Source: Thioalkalivibrio paradoxus (lineage in GTDB: Bacteria > Pseudomonadota > Gammaproteobacteria > Ectothiorhodospirales > Ectothiorhodospiraceae). From it: DNA of 50,472 nt. Below, one piece after another: positions 46,001-50,472 of this stretch. Where the stretch lies: the NCBI GenBank assembly GCA_011390565.1, contig JAABSC010000013.1, forward strand, positions 1 through 50,472. The letters are read 5' to 3'. A program made the position numbers and the translations under genes. Within the stretch, counting starts at the first letter, position 1; each line of letters begins with the position of its first letter. Below the pieces are notes generated by a model, which was given only the letters and a program-made list of their open reading frames with translations, was not told where the DNA came from and ran no database searches.

Positions 46001-46582
46001 CAGCGCCTCAAGCCGTTCCTCGGCCTGGCTGTAGCGCCGGCGCGATGCCTTGCGCGGGCCCCAGAGATCGTCGGCTTCCTGCTCGAGCAGCGCCAGCCGT
46101 TCGCGCAAGCCGCCGATCCCAGCTCCCGCCGAGAACAGTGCCTCGCCGATCTCGTCCCCGGCCTCCAGCAGCTCGCGCCCGCCGGTTTCCAGGCGCACCG
46201 GGTCCAGACTGAACATCCGGATGAAAAAGGCGCGGTCGGCGCCGGCCAGGAACGGTCTTAGCGACGCCTCGCCGCCGGGAAGCGGGAGCCCGTCGACATC
46301 GAGAAGGGTGTCCTTCATCCCCTTGCGCCGCACCAGCTCCAGGCGCTCATCCGCCTGTTCCAGCTGCGCGCCGACGCGCATGTCGCGGTAGTCGTGCAGG
46401 AAGCCGTAGCGCGACTGCGGGTGAATGCCGAACAGCAGGTCTTCGATCGCGGCGAGCGCGGTGGACTTTCCGGCCTCGTTGGGGCCGAACAGGATGTGCA
46501 GGTCGCGCTCGCCGGCGGGTAGCTCGATCGTGCGGTCGGTGAAGTGACCGTAGCGGCGCAGGTCCAGGCGCTGGAGTCGCAT
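43061..46582 (-). CDS. YhaN-type AAA/SMC-like ATPase (SbcC-related)
   Basis: A 1173-residue SMC/Rad50-like protein. The N-terminal ATPase lobe has Walker A in LFGPNEAGKSTALAAIEDLL (residues 31-50) and IHPQSRYGFLHDYRDMR. Residues about 190-950 are coiled coil rich in Ala, Arg, Glu and Leu, without an obvious zinc-hook CxxC. The C-terminal lobe contains the signature-like VSGLSQGSADQLYLALRVAS and Walker B LPFIADDLFVHFDD. It starts two bases after the stop of its metallophosphoesterase partner. The pair resembles B. subtilis YhaN-YhaO and acts, by analogy with SbcCD, in DNA-end processing. Confidence 0.85.
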   Translation of the reverse strand: MRLQRLDLRRYGHFTDRTIELPAGERDLHILFGPNEAGKSTALAAIEDLLFGIHPQSRYGFLHDYRDMRVGAQLEQADERLELVRRKGMKDTLLDVDGLPLPGGEASLRPFLAGADRAFFIRMFSLDPVRLETGGRELLEAGDEIGEALFSAGAGIGGLRERLALLEQEADDLWGPRKASRRRYSQAEERLEALERDLREQTLTAAEWQQRRDALNDAEREVGELAEAIEKLASEQGRLERIRRVYRAVRQKTELESQLAAEGTVPALPEAAGAAFEQARRAQAEAASRIDWSSQQLEKARAERAALSCDETLLQREPDIALLHERRIEIRRERADLPKRQAELEAARAALLELARELGWQETDADILIESLPPRPRLGGLRALLAERGERSAQRSGAETAYVQAADELARIGRELAARSEVPDVSRLDALLASVRERGDLTGGLQRALLEVREAALRRDQALALLQPALPAEVLAELAVPARAQVQELRDLLRDARSGLRAAEQNLHAADAALEAERRALEQAAVDEAGIGRDDLSAARQDRDRFWDLLRRRFIDGVALSDPEAAELAQARPEPAAAFEALRDAADRIADRRFDQAAALGRLAEQERSVGARREAREMLYREHERHAAEVGRLEQARQALWQDLPLPAQDPDAMLEWLHRRDDFLEADRLHATALARLDAQRTEEGRARESILAVLTEVGVDTGTWQSDALPVLLERATKRLRELDEAGRETARLQHAQAEAQADVDRCRAGRERAEAAWAEWLERWSTALASLGLEADGAPDEVSQQLDLIERMRDLAQQITTLRRDRIERIEVDIAEFNASVRAMLAELAEDLQGQPAEEAVSELEGRLARAQEARQRQEAQEAQMRELERQMSAHETDRRRAQDVLAGLRQTAGVATDDALREVIDRSERRHQLESSLADVLQVLQQDGDGYPIAELEQECDGADLDRNRARQETLHEELQALRARQADVFERRSQARKAFQALGGHDLAARSAAQREEALADMRDAAERYARARTAALLLRWAIDRFRRDRQAPLLHRAGALFATLTGGSFEGLRVVYDDQDRPALNGLRADGSSVPVSGLSQGSADQLYLALRVASIEDYLERAPGLPFIADDLFVHFDDARSAAGFAVLGELAQKTQVLFFTHHRHLVDIARERLGAALHVEALVP

Positions 46583-46584
46583 GT

Positions 46585-47853
46585 TCAGACGTCCTGCGCG
46601 ACCACGCGCGCGGAAAGCCAGGGCTCGACGGCCGCGATCAGCGCCGCCGCGTCGCCGTCGGCGGCCAGCTGCAGCAGCGAACCCGGTTCCAGTTCGCGGC
46701 GCAGATCGTGCGGCAGGCGCCGGACCAGCGGCCCGAGTTCGCCCTCGATCTGCGCGACCAGGCTGGCATCCATGCCTGCCTCGGCCAGCAAGCGCTGCAG
46801 ATCGCCCAGCGCGTCGCTGCGGGCCGCCAACGCCCCGGCGTCCAGCGCCGGCTGGGTTTCGACGACCACCCGCTCCACCCACGCCGCCTCGGCGCCCAGA
46901 CCCAGCGCGGCGGCACGCGCCTCCGCCAGCAGCCGATCGCCGTCGGTCAGCAGTCGTTCGTGCAGCGGGCTGCGCCCCTGGAGCACCACCCGGCAGGCGA
47001 GCAGCCGGCCATCGGCCTCGGTCGCGACGGCCTGTTCCAGCCCGCTCCGGATCCGGTCCAGCACGTCGTCGAAGCGGGCCGCCTCGGCCACGGATACCTC
47101 GACCCGCGCCCAGCGCACGGTGTCCGTGTGCACCCGCGCGAGTTCGGTGACTTCGCCGTTCACGACCGAGACCCGCACCGCGCCCTTCGCGCCGGTCTCG
47201 CGGATGTGCCGCCCCTGCAGATTCCCGGGAAACACGATCGGCGGACGCTCCTGCAGGACCGCAAAGCCGTGGACATGACCGAGGGCCCAGTAGTCGTAGC
47301 CCTTCGCCGCGAGATCGGCCAGCGCGCAGGGAGCGTAGTCCTCGTGACCGCCCATGCCGCCGAGACCCGTGTGCAGCACGCCGATGTTGAAATACCCGGG
47401 AAGCGGCTGCGGATAGCCGGGCACCAGATTCTCGCGCACCTCGCGCTGGCGAAAACTCTGCCCGTGCAGCGCCACCCCGAGTTCGTCCAGCTTGAAGGTC
47501 TGCGGGCGGCTCGCGCCGAATACCGACACATTCGGCGGCAGCGTCAGCCGACGCGTGATCTGGCTCTCCGCGTCGTGATTGCCGTAGAGCAGGAATACCG
47601 GAATCGACGCCTCGTGCAGCCGCCCCATCTGCGCCGCGAAAAACAGCCCCGTGTGGTAATCGCGCCAGTCGCCGTCGTACAGATCCCCGGCGATCACCAG
47701 AAAATCCGACCGCTCCGCGACCGCCAGATCCACCAACTGCTCGAACGCCGCCCGCGCCGCGCCCCGGATCCGCTCCGCCACGCGCCCCTCAACCCCCGCC
47801 AACCCCCGCAACGGGCTATCCAAATGCACATCCGCCAAATGCAAAAACCGCAT
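46585..47853 (-). CDS. YhaO-type metallophosphoesterase (SbcD-related nuclease)
   Basis: A 422-residue calcineurin-fold nuclease. Metal-binding motifs run in order: LHLADVHLDSP (Asp-x-His), LVIAGDLYDGDW (Gly-Asp), LLYGNHDAESQ (Gly-Asn-His-Asp), VLHTGLGG (His), and WALGHVHGFAV (Gly-His-x-His). The C-terminal 200 residues form a YhaO-like extension. ATG 47853 follows a weak GGGGGGG run. Its stop leads directly into the ATPase gene, so the two are a two-gene operon. A REP cluster begins 15 bases upstream. Confidence 0.88.
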   Translation of the reverse strand: MRFLHLADVHLDSPLRGLAGVEGRVAERIRGAARAAFEQLVDLAVAERSDFLVIAGDLYDGDWRDYHTGLFFAAQMGRLHEASIPVFLLYGNHDAESQITRRLTLPPNVSVFGASRPQTFKLDELGVALHGQSFRQREVRENLVPGYPQPLPGYFNIGVLHTGLGGMGGHEDYAPCALADLAAKGYDYWALGHVHGFAVLQERPPIVFPGNLQGRHIRETGAKGAVRVSVVNGEVTELARVHTDTVRWARVEVSVAEAARFDDVLDRIRSGLEQAVATEADGRLLACRVVLQGRSPLHERLLTDGDRLLAEARAAALGLGAEAAWVERVVVETQPALDAGALAARSDALGDLQRLLAEAGMDASLVAQIEGELGPLVRRLPHDLRRELEPGSLLQLAADGDAAALIAAVEPWLSARVVAQDV

Positions 47854-47867
47854 ACCCCCCCCAAACC

Positions 47868-48016
47868 GGGGTCAGACCCCACTCAAAACCGGGGTCAGAC
47901 CCCAATTTCCCCGTGCCCAAAAACCCCGCTTCTGGCGCTTCACAAAGCCATTCCCTTGGGGTCAGACCCCATCCAAAACCGGGGTCAGACCCCGATTTTT
48001 CCGGGGGTCAGACCCC
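47868..48016. repeat. REP palindrome cluster B (5 copies, one orientation)
   Basis: Perfect GGGGTCAGACCCC copies lie at 47868, 47891, 47958, 47981 and 48004, all in the TCAG orientation and mostly preceded by AAAACC. The fifth covers the stop codon of the transposase (TCA at 48008-48010 read on the minus strand as TGA). The cluster separates the yhaO start from the transposase end. Confidence 0.95.
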
Positions 48017-48715
48017 GGTTTTGCGGCGGCCGGCGCGGCGCTGGCGGGTTCGACCGGCGCGCTTCGTCAAGCGGGCGTCCACCTGATCCTGAAACGCTTC
48101 CGTTCCCAACACCCGGTTCCCATGCGTCGCTGCCCGAATCTGCTCGAGCGATTCCGCACTCAGTTCCTGCTGGAACAATGCCCGGTAGGCTTCCTGCCGC
48201 GCGCTCACCTCGCGCCCGAGCTCGAGGTAGAGAGGGTGCGGATCAAGCAACGGGTCGGGATGCTTCCCGATGTTCGCCACGTGACTGGACCACGGATAGT
48301 CCTCGGGCCGAGACACCATGCCCGCGCGCACCGGGTTGAGTTCAATGTAGCGGTAACAGTTCAGCAGGTACCGCTCCTCCTCCACCAGGCAGGACCGGAA
48401 GCGGCCCTCCCAAAGCCCGCCGCTGCGGCCCTGGGTTCGGTTCACGTACTGCACGTAGCGCTGCCCCACCCGCTTCATGAAACGACTCACGCTGTCGGCA
48501 TCGCGCGGCGTCAATAGCAGGTGCACATGGTTGCTCATCAACACATAGGCGTGAAGCGCACAGCCCGTCTCCCGCGCGTACTCGGAGAGGCAACTCAGGT
48601 AAACCTGGCGATCCTCGTACCGGAAAAAGCACATCTGCCGGTTATTGCCGCGCTGCACCACGTGCAGCGGAACCTCCGGCAGACAAAAACGTCTCCTTCG
48701 CGCCATCGTCTCCAT
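48008..48715 (-). CDS. REP-associated tyrosine transposase (RAYT)
   Basis: A 235-residue IS200/Y1-type transposase of the RAYT class. Signatures are PLHVVQRGNNRQMCFF near residue 16, the HUH metal motif in YVLMSNHVHLLLTP, and the catalytic tyrosine region LLNCYRYIELNPVRAGMVS, followed by DYPWSSHVAN. RAYTs are single-copy domesticated proteins thought to mobilise REP palindromes. This one is flanked by REP clusters on both sides, and its stop codon is inside a REP copy. The basic C-terminus (RRAGRRKTGV) may bind DNA. It lacks IS200-like ends, so it is not a complete IS. Confidence 0.93.
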   Translation of the reverse strand: METMARRRRFCLPEVPLHVVQRGNNRQMCFFRYEDRQVYLSCLSEYARETGCALHAYVLMSNHVHLLLTPRDADSVSRFMKRVGQRYVQYVNRTQGRSGGLWEGRFRSCLVEEERYLLNCYRYIELNPVRAGMVSRPEDYPWSSHVANIGKHPDPLLDPHPLYLELGREVSARQEAYRALFQQELSAESLEQIRAATHGNRVLGTEAFQDQVDARLTKRAGRTRQRRAGRRKTGV

Positions 48716-48759
48716 CCTTGGAATAAGCCACGCCCCAAGCCTACAACAACCTCAACCCC

Positions 48760-48795
48760 GGGGTCAGACCCCATCTGAAATCGGGGTCTGACCCC
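48760..48795. repeat. REP inverted pair C (2 copies)
   Basis: GGGGTCAGACCCC at 48760-48772 and its inverse GGGGTCTGACCCC at 48783-48795, ten bases apart. This head-to-head pair, a typical REP doublet, lies 45 bases upstream of the transposase start and downstream of the phosphatase gene. Confidence 0.95.
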
Positions 48796-48829
48796 GTTAT
48801 TCTCAGACCTCGACCTTCCCGGGCGTCGT

Positions 48830-49432
48830 TTACTCGAAATCCGCCGGTTCCAGAGTGCCGAGGAACGCGAATCGAGCCTCACCGAGCGGCTCGAATACCG
48901 CCATCACGCCCTCATCGATGCGCACCCGTGCCGCCGCCTGCAGGTTCAGGTTGTGCCCCACGATCACCGTGTTTTTCGAGGGATCCGCCGGCGGCGTGCC
49001 GAGACGTTCACGCAGCCCGTTCACCAGTGCGTCGCGGCCCAGGCCGCTTGCATTTGCCACCGGAAGGTTCCAAAGGTTCTTCACCCGTTCATAACGCCCG
49101 AAGGCAATCTCCGCCGTCTCGCGGTTCCGGCAGAAATCGCTGGTCAGCACCTCGCCCACGGAAATTCCCAAGGCCGCGAACCCGGCGCCCACCGTACGCG
49201 CCTGCGCTCGACCCCGGGCATCGAGGTTCCGCTGGGACGCACACTGATCCATATCCCGCAAGTCCCGATCACCCTGCCGACGATCCGTCGCGGCATGCCG
49301 CCAGTACACGACATACCCGCCCTCCGCCAACCGCTCAAGCAGCGCCTCCCGGTCCTCTGCCCACGCCGTTCCGAAACCGGCCATCCAGACCACCACCGCC
49401 AGAACAAAAACACCCCGCCAGCCACGCACCAT
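48830..49432 (-). CDS. Periplasmic histidine phosphatase family protein
   Basis: A 200-residue phosphatase of the branch with an N-terminal signal peptide (VFVLAVVVWMAGFGTAWA, about residues 8-25). The catalytic RHA is in VVYWRHAATDRRQGDRD, followed by TSDFCRNRETAEIAFG and the second catalytic His in VIVGHNLNLQAAA. Substrate is unknown; a role in phosphate release from periplasmic esters is possible. It is monocistronic and lies between REP clusters C and D, the latter occupying its upstream region. Confidence 0.85.
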   Translation of the reverse strand: MVRGWRGVFVLAVVVWMAGFGTAWAEDREALLERLAEGGYVVYWRHAATDRRQGDRDLRDMDQCASQRNLDARGRAQARTVGAGFAALGISVGEVLTSDFCRNRETAEIAFGRYERVKNLWNLPVANASGLGRDALVNGLRERLGTPPADPSKNTVIVGHNLNLQAAARVRIDEGVMAVFEPLGEARFAFLGTLEPADFE

Positions 49433-49476
49433 CGCTCACCTCCAAGACCAGGTTTCCATCAAAAACCAGCAAAACC

Positions 49477-49657
49477 GGGGTCAGACCCCGATTCCATTTG
49501 GGGTCAGACCCCACTCTGTATTGGGGTCAGACCCCAACATGATTCCATATATAATTGTTTTAATTAAGCTTTAGACCAATCCTTCCACGTTTTTGATTGG
49601 GGTCTGACCCCGATTTCGGGTGGGGTCTGACCCCGGTTTGTCGTGGGGTCTGACCCC
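49477..49657. repeat. REP palindrome cluster D (6 copies, mirror-symmetric)
   Basis: Three copies in TCAG orientation start at 49477, 49500 and 49523; three in the inverse TCTG orientation start at 49599, 49622 and 49645. Within each triplet the spacing is 23 bases, so the set is a mirror image around an AT-rich centre (49536-49598) containing TATAAT at 49550-49555. It fills the gap between the phosphatase gene and cysC and becomes part of the cysC leader if transcription starts in the centre. Confidence 0.95.
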
Positions 49658-49709
49658 GGTTTGGGGGGTGGGGTTCTGGTATTCTTGGGGTTTCTTCGGG
49701 GTGTTGGGG

Positions 49710-50315
49710 ATGGAGCTTCCACCGAATATTGTCTGGCACAATCCGACGGTCACGCGCGAGCGGCGGCAGGAGATGAACGGGCACCGTTCGTGTGTGCTGT
49801 GGTTCACCGGTCTTTCGGGCGCCGGCAAGTCGACGATGGCGCACGCGGTGGAGGAGATGCTGCACCGTGCGGGCTGCCGGACGTTCGTGCTCGACGGCGA
49901 CAACGTCCGCCACGGGCTCTCATCCAACCTCGGGTTCAGCGACGACGACCGGCGCGAGAACATCCGCCGCATCGGCGAGGCCGCCAAGCTGATGATGGAA
50001 GCCGGCGTGATCACCCTCACCGCCTTTATCAGCCCGTTTCGCGCAGACCGCGTCATCGCCCGGCAGCTCACGCCCGAGGGCGACTTCCTCGAAATCTACT
50101 GCAGGGCCAGTCTTGCGACCTGCGAAGCGCGCGATCCCAAAGGCCTGTACAAGAAGGCACGCGCCGGACTCATCAAGAACTACACCGGCATCGACTCCCC
50201 GTACGAAGAGCCCGAAGCCCCGGAACTCGTGGTCGACACCGACGAGCTCTCGCTGGAGGAATCCGTGGAAAAGGTCCTGAACCTGCTGAAGGATCACGGC
50301 ATCCTCACCCGGTAA
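49710..50315 (+). CDS. cysC: Adenylylsulfate (APS) kinase
   Basis: A 201-residue APS kinase that phosphorylates adenylylsulfate to PAPS in assimilatory sulfate activation. The P-loop is [17 protein letters not shown] (residues about 27-43), then [38 protein letters not shown], and [20 protein letters not shown]. Length is normal. ATG 49710 begins the family N-terminus ([10 protein letters not shown]); the upstream in-frame sequence is REP-derived and is not coding. Three REP palindromes lie 53-111 bases upstream and could form leader hairpins. It is followed six bases later by an SLC13 permease. Confidence 0.94.
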   Translation: MELPPNIVWHNPTVTRERRQEMNGHRSCVLWFTGLSGAGKSTMAHAVEEMLHRAGCRTFVLDGDNVRHGLSSNLGFSDDDRRENIRRIGEAAKLMMEAGVITLTAFISPFRADRVIARQLTPEGDFLEIYCRASLATCEARDPKGLYKKARAGLIKNYTGIDSPYEEPEAPELVVDTDELSLEESVEKVLNLLKDHGILTR

Positions 50316-50321
50316 ATCCCG

Positions 50322-50472
50322 ATGACCCTCGAGGCCGCGTTCACCGCCGCCGTCGTCCTCGGCATGTTCGGCGTGCTCGGCTTCACGCGCGCCGCGCCGG
50401 ACTTCGTGTTCATGGCAGGCATGGTGCTGTTGCTGCTGGTGGGCATCGTCACCCCGCGGGAAGCACTCGCGG
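50322..50472 (+). CDS. SLC13-family permease, 5' part
   Basis: The first 50 codons of a membrane protein, cut by the window end: MTLEAAFTAAVVLGMFGVLG, then TRAAPDFVFMAGMVLLLLVG and TPREALA. This matches the start of SLC13/CitT-ArsB-like permeases with internal TrkA-C domains, which often lie next to cysC or cysN and import sulfate. The start is six bases after the cysC stop. Sulfate transport is inferred from context. Confidence 0.7.
   Translation, partial: MTLEAAFTAAVVLGMFGVLGFTRAAPDFVFMAGMVLLLLVGIVTPREALA

Noticed and set aside
47868..48795. The RAYT gene with flanking palindromes as a complete IS200-type insertion sequence
   Set aside because: No subterminal hairpins with defined left and right ends or a target duplication are seen, and the repeats occur elsewhere in the window without the gene.
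47868..49657. Regular spacing of identical short repeats as a CRISPR array
   Set aside because: The units are 13-base palindromes in both orientations with 10-base spacing or other uneven gaps, spacers are not unique 30-mers, and no cas genes are present. They are REP elements.
49620..49709. An N-terminal extension of cysC
   Set aside because: The extra codons translate REP repeats and the family N-terminus begins at 49710.

Overview
The window is GC-rich, densely packed gammaproteobacterial chromosome. The gene set (glycogen genes, Ppx/SixA, an Rpf quorum-sensing locus, HemP/DUF2325, cysC beside an SLC13 permease, and a RAYT transposase with GGGGTCAGACCCC palindromes) suggests an autotrophic sulfur-oxidiser of the Ectothiorhodospiraceae/Thioalkalivibrio type. 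That assignment is inferred from gene content only.

Layout. Bases 1-196 show no gene I can defend. 197-788: a DUF433 antitoxin with a frameshifted DUF5615 toxin. 824-2895: polyphosphatase/SixA operon. 3051-6277: a class II glutamine amidotransferase, a SIMPL protein, a membrane-anchored unknown and a Sel1-repeat protein. 6267-13098: glycogen block, malQ-GH57-glgC (minus) divergent from glgB. 13154-13921: tRNA-Ala(CGC) followed by an integrase stub and a frameshifted HepT-like toxin, a decayed integration site. 13933-18819: a histone H1-like protein, a flavin oxidoreductase coupled to a photolyase-like protein with its domains in reversed order, a tandem fasciclin protein with a His/Met-rich linker, and a small Cys-rich membrane protein.

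18871-23635: a likely iron/haem locus. A HutX/HmuS-like protein and a previously unannotated 51-residue upstream ORF diverge from a shortened HMA-like protein, HemP, a DUF2325 coiled-coil protein and a GDT1-family transporter. A good Fur-box match lies in the divergent region. 23880-25077: a 55-residue rubredoxin convergent with a fatty-acid desaturase.

25119-37038: a metabolic island with a TIM-barrel isomerase, a MarR-like regulator, two complete nitrate/sulfonate/pyrimidine-type ABC importers around a LysR regulator, an isochorismatase-type amidohydrolase, a CMP/dCMP-type deaminase, a patatin and a DMT transporter. Three copies of a TTTRCATGYAAW palindrome and a GTTGAA-N11-TTCAAC repeat look like its operators. 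I read it as uptake and hydrolytic use of an organic nitrogen compound whose identity is unknown.

37359-41881: a compact DSF quorum-sensing locus, rpfF convergent with and overlapping rpfC-rpfG. 42156-47853: a DUF4197 protein and a YhaO/YhaN (SbcD/SbcC-like) pair. 47868-49657: a REP-associated tyrosine transposase and most of the window's 17 REP palindromes, around a periplasmic histidine phosphatase. 49710-50472: cysC and the start of an SLC13 permease, probably sulfate assimilation.

No rRNA, CRISPR array or complete insertion sequence with terminal repeats was seen.
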